NCBI RefSeq assembly: GCF_020809045.1
Contig: NZ_CP078079.1
Location: 2,976,001 to 3,040,000 of the forward strand
DNA: 64,000 nucleotides
Origin: Pseudarthrobacter sp. L1SW
GTDB taxonomy: Bacteria > Actinomycetota > Actinomycetes > Actinomycetales > Micrococcaceae
Reading direction: 5' to 3'
Positions within the stretch are counted from its first letter, which is position 1. Every line of letters begins with the position of its first letter. Under the pieces are notes generated by a model. It did no database searches, was not told the origin of the DNA, and saw nothing but the letters and a program-made list of their open reading frames with translations. Shown piece after piece: positions 17,289 through 25,686 of the stretch. A program made the position numbers and the translations under genes.

Positions 17289-18051
17289 TTTCTACCTCTT
17301 TCTGGCCGTGGTACCAGCGCAGGATGTTCCGCTCTGCCCACTGGAAGACGAAGGACATGGCCACACCCAGCAGGCCCAGCACCACAATGCCGGACCACAT
17401 TTCCGGGATGGCGAAGGACCGCTGGAACTGGACAATGGTGAAGCCCAGCCCGGAGGACGATGCGAACATTTCGGATATCACCATGAGGATCAGCCCGAGG
17501 GACAGCGACTGGCGCACGCCGGCCATGATCTGCGGGCTGGCTGAAGGCAGCACCAGGTACCGCACGCGTGCCCAGCCGCTGATGCCGTAGGTGTGGGCTG
17601 AATCGGAGAGGACCGGATCCACGGCCCGAACACCTTCAATGGTGTTGAGCAGCACCGGCCAGACGCAGCCGGAAATGATGACCATGATTTTCATGGAGTC
17701 GGTGATGCCCATGAGCAGCATCAGCACCGGCACCAGGACCGGAGGCGGGACGGCCCGGAAGAATTCCAGCGTCGGTTCCAGCAGTGCCCGCAGCCACCGG
17801 ACGGACCCGATCAGGACGCCACCCACCACTCCGATGATAATGGCCACCGCCACGCCCACCACCAGCCTTCCAAGGCTGGGCAGGACATCGGAAAAGAACC
17901 TGTCACCGAACCAGACTTTCCCGAACGTCCCTACGAGGTCGGCAGGCCGGGGGACAAAAAAGTTGACCGCACCCAGGGTGGAGGACCACCAGACCAGGAC
18001 CAGCAGGACCGGCAGGCCCACGATGTAGCCGAGGTTCTTCAACGACCTCAC
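17278..18051 (-). CDS. ABC transporter permease 2 (SsuC/TauC-like)
   Basis: The 257-residue BPD_transp_1 protein has about six membrane segments and the cytoplasmic coupling loop containing SGWARVRYLVLPSASPQIM. I use the GTG at 18051. Its GTGA overlaps the stop codon of the first permease gene by four bases, which indicates coupled translation. The ORF can be read from 18084, but that would overlap more. It probably forms a heterodimer with the other permease. Confidence 0.88.
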   Translation of the reverse strand: MRSLKNLGYIVGLPVLLVLVWWSSTLGAVNFFVPRPADLVGTFGKVWFGDRFFSDVLPSLGRLVVGVAVAIIIGVVGGVLIGSVRWLRALLEPTLEFFRAVPPPVLVPVLMLLMGITDSMKIMVIISGCVWPVLLNTIEGVRAVDPVLSDSAHTYGISGWARVRYLVLPSASPQIMAGVRQSLSLGLILMVISEMFASSSGLGFTIVQFQRSFAIPEMWSGIVVLGLLGVAMSFVFQWAERNILRWYHGQKEVENAA

Positions 18052-18890
18052 ACGATCACCTCCGACCGGACCGAGGAGTGCCATGCAAGGATCCGCTTCT
18101 CGATCTGGCGCATCACAATGTTGATCAGGACACCGATCAGGCCGGTGGCCAGCACCAAGGCGTACATCCCGGAGATGGCACCGCCGGACTGGGCGAGGGC
18201 AATCTCCCGGCCAAGGCCCGGGGAGCCGATCACCAGTTCCGCCGTGATGGCCAGGACCAGCGCCACCGCGGCGGCAAGCCGCACCCCCGTCATCAGGTAG
18301 GGCAGTGCCGTGGGAAACACGACGTACCGGATCCGCGCCATCGTGCCCAGCCCGTAGGTCTTGGCGGTGTTGTTGGCCACCATGTCGACGTCAGCCACGC
18401 CGTACAGCACCTGGATGAGGACCTGCCAGAAGGACGCGTACACGATGAGCAGCAGGGACGATTCGATCTTCACCCCGAACAGCAGCACGGCCAACGGGAT
18501 AAGGGCCACCGACGGGATGGGGCGCAGGAACTCGATGGTGGAGTTGGTGGCCTTCCGGAGGAAGCCGCTGGAGCCGATGATAAAACCCAGCAGGACCGCG
18601 GCAGCCACGGCGATCAGGAGGCCGAGGAACCACGCCTTCATGGTCTCGCCCACCGCTACCCAGAAGGCCGTCAGGCCGAAGTCGACAACCAGGGCGGCTA
18701 TGACTTCACTGGCAGGTGGAAGGAACCGTTCGTTGATCAGGCCGAGCCGGGGGATGAGCTCCCAGGTGGCCAGGAATCCAATAATCCCTGCGATCCCGAG
18801 CAGTTGTTTCGCTGCTCCCTTGCCGCCCTGCCTGCGGGGCCGCTCCGCCCGTGGAGCGGCCCCGCCGGTGGCCAGGGTTCCTGTGCTCAC
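18048..18890 (-). CDS. ABC transporter permease 1 (SsuC/TauC-like)
   Basis: The 280-residue integral membrane subunit has about six hydrophobic segments after a basic N-terminus (RPRRQGGKG). Its coupling loop contains GLGTMARIRYVVFPTALPYL, with MTGVRLAA following. The ATG at 18890 overlaps the stop of the binding-protein gene by four bases. A second, different permease follows directly, so this system has two permease genes, unlike the one-permease sulfonate system at 49 kb. Confidence 0.88.
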   Translation of the reverse strand: MSTGTLATGGAAPRAERPRRQGGKGAAKQLLGIAGIIGFLATWELIPRLGLINERFLPPASEVIAALVVDFGLTAFWVAVGETMKAWFLGLLIAVAAAVLLGFIIGSSGFLRKATNSTIEFLRPIPSVALIPLAVLLFGVKIESSLLLIVYASFWQVLIQVLYGVADVDMVANNTAKTYGLGTMARIRYVVFPTALPYLMTGVRLAAAVALVLAITAELVIGSPGLGREIALAQSGGAISGMYALVLATGLIGVLINIVMRQIEKRILAWHSSVRSEVIV

Positions 18891-19873
18891 GGGAGGAGGT
18901 CGTCTGCACTCGGAGCTTTGGTCAAGGTGCCGTACTTGGCCGCGGCGTCGCCGAGCGTCTTGAAGGCGTCCTTGTCGAAGTCAACGCGGTAGCGCGGCAG
19001 GATCATCTTGGCGCGGGTGGCTTCGTCGATCTTGGTGTACGTTCCCACGATGTCCCGGACTTCCTGCGGGTGTTCCTGGGCGTACTCAAGGGACTTGTTC
19101 ATGGCCCGGGTGAACTTCTCGGTCAGCTCCGCTTTGCCTTTGATGGTGTCACCCTTGGTGAAGTAGCCTGCGATGTCCAGTTCGGGGCTCATCTCCACGA
19201 AGTTGGACGACACCACGGTTCCGCCCTCAGCCACGGCCTTGGACAGGAAAGGCTCCAGGATCCACGCAGCATCCACCTGCTTGTTGGCCAGGGCCGCGGG
19301 GGCGTCCGGGAAGGCGACCTCCACGAATTTCACCCCGCTGGGATCACCGCCGTCCTTCTCGATCACCGATTTGATGGTGGTGTCACCGATGTTGGAGAGG
19401 TTGTTCACCGAGACAGTCTTGCCGGCAAGGTCCTTCGCGGACTTGATGTCCGAGCCGGCCGGGGCCACCACGCCACCGATGTCCTTGCCCTTCTCGCCCG
19501 TGGTGGAGGCGCCGTTGGCGACGAACTTCAGGTCCAGCCCCTTGTCCTTGGCGACCATCACCGAGATCAGGTTGGAGAAGGCGAAGTCGAAGCTGCCGCT
19601 GACCACGCCCGGCACGATCGCCGCGCCGCCGGTAGCCGTCTGGATATCCAGCTGGAGGCCTTCGTCCTTGAAGAATCCCTGCTTGTCGCCGAGGTAGATG
19701 GGGGCGCAGTCCACGATGGGGATCACGCCCACGCTGACCTTGGTCAGGCCCGCACCCCCGCCGCCCGTGGCCGGCGCGCTCCCGCCTCCGGTGGAACTTG
19801 GCGAGCCGCTTCCGCAGGCCGCCAGCCCAAGGACAGAGGCAACTGCCAGGATGGAAATAAGACGACGTTTCAT
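18887..19873 (-). CDS. NMT1/SsuA-type substrate-binding lipoprotein
   Basis: The 328-residue protein is the extracytoplasmic receptor of the importer. It has a lipoprotein signal peptide ending in the lipobox LAAC, a Gly/Ser-rich tether, and an NMT1/THI5-like binding fold (VGVIPIVDCAPIYLGDKQGFFKDEGL). The ATG at 19873, with an AGGAGT site, places the signal at the N-terminus; the longer frame from 19966 does not. It is the first gene of the operon. The ligand is not predictable, and nitrate, sulfonates or pyrimidine precursors are all possible for the fold. Confidence 0.9.
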   Translation of the reverse strand: MKRRLISILAVASVLGLAACGSGSPSSTGGGSAPATGGGGAGLTKVSVGVIPIVDCAPIYLGDKQGFFKDEGLQLDIQTATGGAAIVPGVVSGSFDFAFSNLISVMVAKDKGLDLKFVANGASTTGEKGKDIGGVVAPAGSDIKSAKDLAGKTVSVNNLSNIGDTTIKSVIEKDGGDPSGVKFVEVAFPDAPAALANKQVDAAWILEPFLSKAVAEGGTVVSSNFVEMSPELDIAGYFTKGDTIKGKAELTEKFTRAMNKSLEYAQEHPQEVRDIVGTYTKIDEATRAKMILPRYRVDFDKDAFKTLGDAAAKYGTLTKAPSADDLLP

Positions 19874-20091
19874 GATCACTCCTTCGTGCCCATGACCAGG
19901 AGCTGACCAGCCCCAAGCCCCGATGTTCGGCATCCGAACAAAAGTTCGACTATCTGATTCAACCATGGTACGACTGCCGGCACACCCTTGTACGGCCCAT
20001 TGTTACAGGTCTGAGACTGCCCCGTAAGGGACCGTTTCCGGTGGTCAGGCTGGATTGGACGTGTCCACAGCGGCTCCCTGGCCGGAATGGC

Positions 20092-20697
20092 TTAGGCCTG
20101 GGCGCCGCCGGCGGCCAGGCGCGTTTCCAGGTTGTTGAAGAAGACTGCCAGCATCAGCTCGAAGGCTTTGGTTGCCGCTTCAGGCTCGTTCATGACCACG
20201 AAGTCGAACTGCAACCCGTAGAACGTGGAGGTGAAAAGCCGCGCGTCCGTATCGGCAAACTCTTCGGCGATGCCCTGCACCATGAGCCAGTCGCGGGTTT
20301 GGTGGTGGAGCATCCGGAAGTGCTCCTGCGAGGTCCCCCTCGGTTCGGCAGCCACGATGTCCTGCGCAGTCGCTTCGAATTCCAGGCGGGTGAGGTGCCG
20401 GTTCCTCTGGGCCATGGTCCACTGCCAGGAGTCCAGCAGGAATTCCCGCCAGGCCGCCCTGTCGATGTCGCGCACATCCGTATTGCGCATCCGGTCCAGC
20501 CGGGACTCGATCGAAACGACAATGTCATTGATCAGCTGGTCCCTGCTTCCGAAGTGGTACACCAGCACGTAGGCGCTCATGCCCAGGCCCTCGGCGAGGC
20601 TCCGGAAGGTAAGCTCGGCGAGCGTCTTGTCCATCAGGTAATCCAGGATCGCGGCCAGGAGCTCTGCCTTGCGTTCGGATCGTGTGGGACGGGCCAT
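20092..20697 (-). CDS. TetR-family transcriptional regulator
   Basis: The 201-residue protein has an N-terminal TetR helix-turn-helix (LTFRSLAEGLGMSAYVLVYHFGS, about 29-51, slightly degenerate) and a helical ligand domain. TAAGAT (complement at 20704-20709) lies six bases before the ATG. It sits between the ABC operon and the amino-acid permease, all on the same strand but with separate gaps, so its target is uncertain. The effector is unknown. Confidence 0.88.
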   Translation of the reverse strand: MARPTRSERKAELLAAILDYLMDKTLAELTFRSLAEGLGMSAYVLVYHFGSRDQLINDIVVSIESRLDRMRNTDVRDIDRAAWREFLLDSWQWTMAQRNRHLTRLEFEATAQDIVAAEPRGTSQEHFRMLHHQTRDWLMVQGIAEEFADTDARLFTSTFYGLQFDFVVMNEPEAATKAFELMLAVFFNNLETRLAAGGAQA

Positions 20698-20770
20698 GGG
20701 TCCATCTTAGGTTCGGAGCATCCGGCGGGTGACGCCCGCGCACAAGCTGCCACACCCCGCTTAAACGGCG

Positions 20771-20797
20771 CTGCCCCGCACCGCTTTTGCGGGGCAG
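20771..20797 (-). terminator. Terminator hairpin after the APC permease
   Basis: A 9-bp GC-rich stem (20771-20779 with 20789-20797) lies 39 bases past the permease stop codon, between it and the TetR gene. Confidence 0.6.
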
Positions 20798-20835
20798 GGC
20801 AGCTCCTGGCAAGCCAGGGCATTTACAAGGGGGCG

Positions 20836-22380
20836 TCAGGCGCGGGTGAGCTCGTCCTCGCCGTCGCGCGCTTTCTCGGCGGCGGGTCCGTTGACCGCCG
20901 TGCTGGCGTCGCCGAAGCGCTCGTTGAGGCGGGAGTGGCGCTGGCCGTAGGAGAAGTAGATCGCCATGCCGATGACCAGCCAGATGGCAAAGAAGATCCA
21001 CGTCTCCACCGCAAGGTTGGTCATGAGGTAGAGGCACAGCACCGCGGACACGATGGGCAGGACCTTTCCGAAGGGGACGCGGAATGCGGGCTTCAGGTCA
21101 GGGCGCTTCTTGCGGAGCACCAGGATGCCGAGGCTGACCACCACGAACGCGGACAGCGTTCCGATGTTGATCATTTCCTCCAGCAGGTCCACGTTGGTCA
21201 GCCCGGCAACCACGGCGACGGCGGCCCCGCAGATGATCTGGAGGCGCACCGGCGTCGAACGCTTGCTGGTCTTGGACAGTGCGCGGGGAAGGAGCCCGTC
21301 CCGGCTCATGGCGAGCACCACGCGGGACAGGCCCATGAGGAGCACCATGATCACGGTGGTGAGGCCCACCAGCGAGCCGAAGGCAATGATCTTGGCGGCG
21401 GAGGTGTCCCCCACTGCTTCGAAGGCAGTGGTGAGGGTGGGGTTCTTGGCCTCGGCCAGCTGCGTGTAGGACACCATGCCGGTGAGGGCCAGCGATACCA
21501 GGATGTAGAGCAGGGTGACCAGGGCCAGGCCGCCGAAGATGCCGCGCGGCAGGGTCTTCTGCGGGTTCTTCACTTCTTCCGCGGAGGTGGCCACCACGTC
21601 AAAACCGATAAAGGCGAAGAACACCAGGGCGGCGCCGGCGAAGATGCCGAGGGTGCCGTACTGGGCGGGGGCGGCCCCGGTGAGGAAGCCGAAGAAGGAC
21701 TGCTTCAGGACGTCGGCTCCGCCGGTGCCGCCGGTCGGCTCAGCGGCCGGGATGAACGGGGCGTAGTTCTCGAACTTCACGTACGTGAAGCCCACCACGA
21801 TGACAAAGAGGACGACGCCGATCTTGATCAGGGTGAAGATGTTGCCTACGCGGGCGGACAGCTTGGTGCCCAGGACCAGCAGCACGGTGAACACCGCGAC
21901 GATCAGGAAGGCGCCCCAGTAGAGGTCGACCCCGCCCAGGGAGATGGCCGGCGGGATGTCGGCGCCCATGAGGGCGAATACCTTGCTGAGGTAGATGCCC
22001 CAGTACTTGGCGATCACGGCCGCGGCGGTGAAGAGCTCCAGGATCAGGTTCCAGCCGATGATCCAGGCCAGAAGTTCGCCCATGGTGGCGTACGTGAAGA
22101 CGTACGCGGAGCCCGCCACGGGGATGGCGGTGGCAAACTCGGCGTAGCACATGATGGCCAGCGCGCAGGTGACGGCGGCGATGGCGAAGGACAGGGTCAC
22201 GGCGGGACCGGAGAAGTTGGCCGCCGCCTTGGCGCCAACGGAGAAGATGCCGGCGCCGACAGCAACCGCGACGCCCATGATCATCAGGTCCCAGGTACTG
22301 AGGGAGCGCTTCAGCTTGCGCCCGGGCTCATCGGCGTCGGCAATCGACTGCTCGATGGATTTGGTCCGGAGAAGGTTCAT
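20836..22380 (-). CDS. APC-superfamily amino-acid permease (CAT-like)
   Basis: The 514-residue transporter has about 12-14 hydrophobic segments. GVAVGAGIFSVGAKAA in TM1 and the extended AFIGFDVVATSAEEVKNPQKTLPRGI segment between TM6 and TM7 are typical of the cationic amino-acid transporter (YfnA-like) branch. It probably imports an amino acid by proton symport. The C-terminal tail (SRLNERFGDAST onward) is hydrophilic. The gene is monocistronic, with a hairpin downstream and a 175-base gap upstream. Confidence 0.9.
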   Translation of the reverse strand: MNLLRTKSIEQSIADADEPGRKLKRSLSTWDLMIMGVAVAVGAGIFSVGAKAAANFSGPAVTLSFAIAAVTCALAIMCYAEFATAIPVAGSAYVFTYATMGELLAWIIGWNLILELFTAAAVIAKYWGIYLSKVFALMGADIPPAISLGGVDLYWGAFLIVAVFTVLLVLGTKLSARVGNIFTLIKIGVVLFVIVVGFTYVKFENYAPFIPAAEPTGGTGGADVLKQSFFGFLTGAAPAQYGTLGIFAGAALVFFAFIGFDVVATSAEEVKNPQKTLPRGIFGGLALVTLLYILVSLALTGMVSYTQLAEAKNPTLTTAFEAVGDTSAAKIIAFGSLVGLTTVIMVLLMGLSRVVLAMSRDGLLPRALSKTSKRSTPVRLQIICGAAVAVVAGLTNVDLLEEMINIGTLSAFVVVSLGILVLRKKRPDLKPAFRVPFGKVLPIVSAVLCLYLMTNLAVETWIFFAIWLVIGMAIYFSYGQRHSRLNERFGDASTAVNGPAAEKARDGEDELTRA

Positions 22381-22504
22381 TGGGGATCACAATCCTGGTT
22401 TCGGATGGAAACAGACCTATTAACGGTAGTGTCCATCCACTGGACGGGCCCAATTGTCCCGAATGGTGAGACGGTTACTCTGCCGAACTTTATTCCGGGA
22501 AAGG

Positions 22505-22536
22505 ACTTGGGACCCACCGCATGGAGGGTCCCAAGT
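22505..22536 (-). terminator. Terminator hairpin after the adh/DUF779 genes
   Basis: An 11-bp perfect stem (22505-22515 with 22526-22536) lies 20 bases past the DUF779 stop codon, in the gap before the APC permease promoter. The rest of 22381-22555 holds no gene. Confidence 0.7.
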
Positions 22537-22555
22537 GCTTTCCGACCGAACGGGC

Positions 22556-22963
22556 CTAAGCCGGCCAATCCATCAGAGTGGACCGGATCAGGAACCTTTT
22601 TCCCTCCGGGGCCTCGACAGAGAAGCCGCTCCCCCGCCCCGGCACAACGTCCACCGTGAGGTGCGTGTGGCTCCAGTAGCTGAACTGCTCCCGCGACATC
22701 CAGAATTCCAGCGGCTGCGGCTCCAGCCCCTCGGACAGGTCAAACATGCCCAGCAGGACGTCCGAGCTGCCCGTGATGAAGTCGCCGGCGGGATAGCACA
22801 TGGGCGCGGACCCGTCGCAGCAGCCGCCGGACTGGTGGAACATGAGCGGGCCGTGCTGGAGCCACAGCTTCCGCAGCAGCTGTACGGCCGCCGGGGTAAG
22901 CGCCACCCGGGAAAAGTCCTCCCCGGGCAGCGTCACCCCGGCGTCAAGCCTGTCCAGCTGCAT
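22556..22963 (-). CDS. DUF779 protein linked to aldehyde/alcohol dehydrogenase
   Basis: The 135-residue protein matches DUF779, with the conserved QSGGCCDGSAPMCYP core and FWMSREQFSYWSHTHLTVDV. The Cys-rich motif suggests metal binding, but no function is established. Family members typically neighbour aldehyde dehydrogenases, as here. Its ATG overlaps the alcohol dehydrogenase stop codon by one base (TGATG), so translation is coupled. Confidence 0.85.
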   Translation of the reverse strand: MQLDRLDAGVTLPGEDFSRVALTPAAVQLLRKLWLQHGPLMFHQSGGCCDGSAPMCYPAGDFITGSSDVLLGMFDLSEGLEPQPLEFWMSREQFSYWSHTHLTVDVVPGRGSGFSVEAPEGKRFLIRSTLMDWPA

Positions 22964-23985
22964 CAGAACCTCAGCACCACGCGGCCGTCGATCTTGGCGT
23001 GCTTCATTTCATCGAGGACGGCGTTGATTTCCGGGAGCTCCCGCACGGACACCGTGGGGTGGATCTTGCCCTGGGCGTAGAAGTCCAGGGCCTCCTCCAG
23101 GTCCTGGCGGGTCCCCACGATGGAGCCGCGGACAGTCAGTCCCTTGAGCACAATCTCGAAGATCGGCGCGGGGAAGTCGCCCGGCGGCAGCCCGTTGAAC
23201 ACAATCGTGCCGCCCCTGCGTGCCATGCCGATTGCCTGCCCGAAGGCCGAGGGATGCACGGCGGTGACCAATACTCCATGGCATCCTCCTGTTTCGCGCT
23301 GGATGACTTCCGCTGGATCCTCGTGCAGGGCATTGACCGTCAGCTCGGCCCCATGCGCCTTCGCCAGGGCCAGCTTGTCGTCGGCGATGTCCACCGCCGC
23401 CACCCGGAGGCCCATGGCCACGGCGTACTGCACGGCGATGTGCCCGAGTCCGCCGATGCCGGAGATGGTGACCCACTGGCCCGGCCTCGCTTCGGTCATC
23501 TTCAAGCCCTTGTAGACGGTGACGCCGGCACAGAGCACCGGCGCCACCTCGACGGGGTCGGATCCCGCCGGTATGCGGGCGGCGAAACGGGTGTCCACGA
23601 GCATGTACTCGCCGAACGAACCGTCCACGCTGTAGCCGCCGTTCTTCTGCGCCTCGCACAGGGTTTCCCATCCGGTGCGGCAATACTGGCAGTCGCCGCA
23701 GGCGGACCACAGCCAGGCATTGCCCACCAGGTCGCCGACCGCCAGGTCGGTGACGCCCTCGCCGAGGGCCACCACTTCTCCAACGCCCTCATGGCCGGGG
23801 ACGAAGGGCGGCGAGGGCTTCACGGGCCAGTCGCCCTCGGCCGCATGGAGGTCGGTGTGGCAGACCCCGGTGGTCAGGACCTTGACCAGGGCTTCCCCGG
23901 GCCCCGGGGTGGGGACTGCGATGTCCTGGACCTGCAGGTCCTTGCCGAATTCGGTTACTACTGCTGCTTGCATTGTCGTCGTCAT
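22963..23985 (-). CDS. adhP: Zinc-dependent alcohol dehydrogenase (AdhP type)
   Basis: The 340-residue medium-chain dehydrogenase oxidises a primary alcohol with NAD(P). It shows the catalytic zinc ligands CHTDLH and GHEGVGEV, the structural zinc cluster CGDCQYCRTGWETLC, and the Rossmann motif GIGGLGHIAVQYA. It lies 39 bases downstream of the aldehyde dehydrogenase and is coupled to DUF779, suggesting an alcohol to aldehyde to acid pathway. The specific alcohol is unknown; ethanol is the usual assumption for AdhP. Confidence 0.9.
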   Translation of the reverse strand: MTTTMQAAVVTEFGKDLQVQDIAVPTPGPGEALVKVLTTGVCHTDLHAAEGDWPVKPSPPFVPGHEGVGEVVALGEGVTDLAVGDLVGNAWLWSACGDCQYCRTGWETLCEAQKNGGYSVDGSFGEYMLVDTRFAARIPAGSDPVEVAPVLCAGVTVYKGLKMTEARPGQWVTISGIGGLGHIAVQYAVAMGLRVAAVDIADDKLALAKAHGAELTVNALHEDPAEVIQRETGGCHGVLVTAVHPSAFGQAIGMARRGGTIVFNGLPPGDFPAPIFEIVLKGLTVRGSIVGTRQDLEEALDFYAQGKIHPTVSVRELPEINAVLDEMKHAKIDGRVVLRF

Positions 23986-24024
23986 TGGCGAAATCCTTGC
24001 GTTGGTGTAGCGGGATAAGGCGGT

Positions 24025-25548
24025 CTAGAAGAAGCCGAGCTTGTTTTCGTTGTAGCTGACCAGCAGGTTCTTGGTCTGCTGGTAGTGGTCCAGCATCATG
24101 GCGTGGTTCTCGCGCCCGATGCCTGAGGACTTGTAGCCGCCGAACGCGGCGCCCGCCGGGTAGGCGTGGTAGTTGTTGACCCAGACGCGGCCGGCCTGGA
24201 TTTCACGGCCGGCGCGGTAGGCCACGTTGCCATTGCGGGACCAGACGCCGGCGCCGAGGCCGTAGAGGGTGTCGTTCGCGATGCCCATGGCGTCGGCGTA
24301 GTCGCTGAACTTCGTTACGGCCACCACGGGCCCGAAGATCTCCTCCTGGAAGATCCGCATCTTGTTGTGCCCCTCGAAGACAGTGGGCTGCACGTAGAAA
24401 CCGCCGGCGAGGTCTCCCGGCAGCTCCGCCCGGGCGCCGCCGGTCAGGACCTTGGCGCCTTCCTGCTTTCCGATGTCGATGTAGGACAGGATCTTCTCGA
24501 GCTGGTCGTTGGAGGCCTGGGCACCCACCTGAGTCTCGGTGTCCAGCGGGTTGCCCTGCACCATCTTCTCCACCCGGGCCACGGCGTCGGCCATAAAGGA
24601 CTCGTAGATGTCCTCCTGGACCAGCGCGCGGGACGGGCAGGTGCACACCTCGCCCTGGTTGAAGGCGAACAGGGCGAAGCCCTCCTGCGCCTTGTGGTAG
24701 AACGCGTCGTTCTCCTGGGCCACGTCGTTGAAGAAGATGTTGGGGCTCTTGCCGCCAAGCTCGAGGGTGACGGGAATGAGGTTCTGACTGGCGTACTGGC
24801 TGATCAGCCGGCCGGTGGTGGTTTCGCCGGTGAACGCGATCTTCCGGATGCGGGGGCTGGAGGCCAGCGGTTTGCCGGCTTCCACGCCGAAGCCGTTGAC
24901 CACGTTGACCACACCGGCGGGCAGCAGGTCGCCGATGAGTTCCATCAGGACCAGGATCGACGACGGGGTCTGCTCGGCGGGCTTGAGCACCACCGCGTTG
25001 CCGGCGGCGAGGGCGGGCGCCAGCTTCCAGACGGCCATCAGGATGGGGAAGTTCCAGGGGATGATCTGGCCCACGACGCCGAGCGGCTCGTGGAAGTGGT
25101 AGGCGGTGGTGTCCTCGTCGAGCTGGGAGAGCGAGCCTTCCTGGGCGCGGACGGCGGAGGCGAAGTAGCGGAAGTGGTCCGCGGCGAGCGGAAGGTCCGC
25201 GTTGAGGGTCTCGCGGATGGGCTTGCCGTTGTCCCACGACTCGGCGACGGCGAGCATTTCCAGGTTCTCGTCGATGCGGTCGGCAATCTTGTTCAGGATC
25301 GCGGCGCGCTCTGCCACGGAGGTCTTGCCCCAGGACGGGGCGATCTTGTGCGCGGCGTCCAGCGCCAGTTCGATGTCCTCCGCGGTGCCGCGGGCCACCT
25401 CGCAGAAGGCCTTGCCCGTGACCGGGGTGATGTTTTCAAAGTACTGGCCCTTCACCGGGGCCACCCACTCGCCGCCGATCCAGTTCTCGTAGCGGTCCTT
25501 GAACGTGACTTTCGAGCCTTCGGTTCCGGGCTGTGCGTAAACGGTCAT
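24025..25548 (-). CDS. NAD-dependent aldehyde dehydrogenase (ExaC/AldA-like)
   Basis: The 507-residue enzyme has the ALDH active site with Glu in LELGGKSPN and the catalytic Cys in [13 protein letters not shown], plus the cofactor motif [12 protein letters not shown]. It should oxidise acetaldehyde or a related aldehyde made by the adjacent alcohol dehydrogenase. The true start is the ATG at 25548, preceded by AAGGAG; the frame extends further upstream without family similarity. An 11-bp tandem repeat lies upstream, and a GAF regulator gene is next. Confidence 0.93.
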   Translation of the reverse strand: MTVYAQPGTEGSKVTFKDRYENWIGGEWVAPVKGQYFENITPVTGKAFCEVARGTAEDIELALDAAHKIAPSWGKTSVAERAAILNKIADRIDENLEMLAVAESWDNGKPIRETLNADLPLAADHFRYFASAVRAQEGSLSQLDEDTTAYHFHEPLGVVGQIIPWNFPILMAVWKLAPALAAGNAVVLKPAEQTPSSILVLMELIGDLLPAGVVNVVNGFGVEAGKPLASSPRIRKIAFTGETTTGRLISQYASQNLIPVTLELGGKSPNIFFNDVAQENDAFYHKAQEGFALFAFNQGEVCTCPSRALVQEDIYESFMADAVARVEKMVQGNPLDTETQVGAQASNDQLEKILSYIDIGKQEGAKVLTGGARAELPGDLAGGFYVQPTVFEGHNKMRIFQEEIFGPVVAVTKFSDYADAMGIANDTLYGLGAGVWSRNGNVAYRAGREIQAGRVWVNNYHAYPAGAAFGGYKSSGIGRENHAMMLDHYQQTKNLLVSYNENKLGFF

Positions 25549-25612
25549 TGCTAGCTCCTTTGCTGTGCAGGAGGCTTCCCGTACGGGATGAGCCAATGCA
25601 GCCAGCGTAGGA

Positions 25613-25638
25613 GCAGGCAGGTTGCAGGAAGGTTGCAG
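25613..25638 (-). promoter_or_regulatory. 11-bp tandem repeats, candidate activator site
   Basis: The unit GCAGGnAGGTT occurs at 25613-25623 and 25624-25634, followed by GCAG. The 11-bp period is one DNA turn, so bound proteins would lie on one face. It is 65-90 bases upstream of the aldehyde dehydrogenase start, with the GAF regulator gene on the far side. Confidence 0.5.
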
Positions 25639-25686
25639 CCAAGTAAGCCAGCTCACACTGCGGCGAACTACGACGGCGGTGCGGCG

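Noticed and set aside
20041..22659. 872-codon plus-strand ORF
   Set aside because: It is antisense to the APC permease and TetR genes, is His/Gly/Asp-rich and shows no domain; a GC-rich shadow frame.
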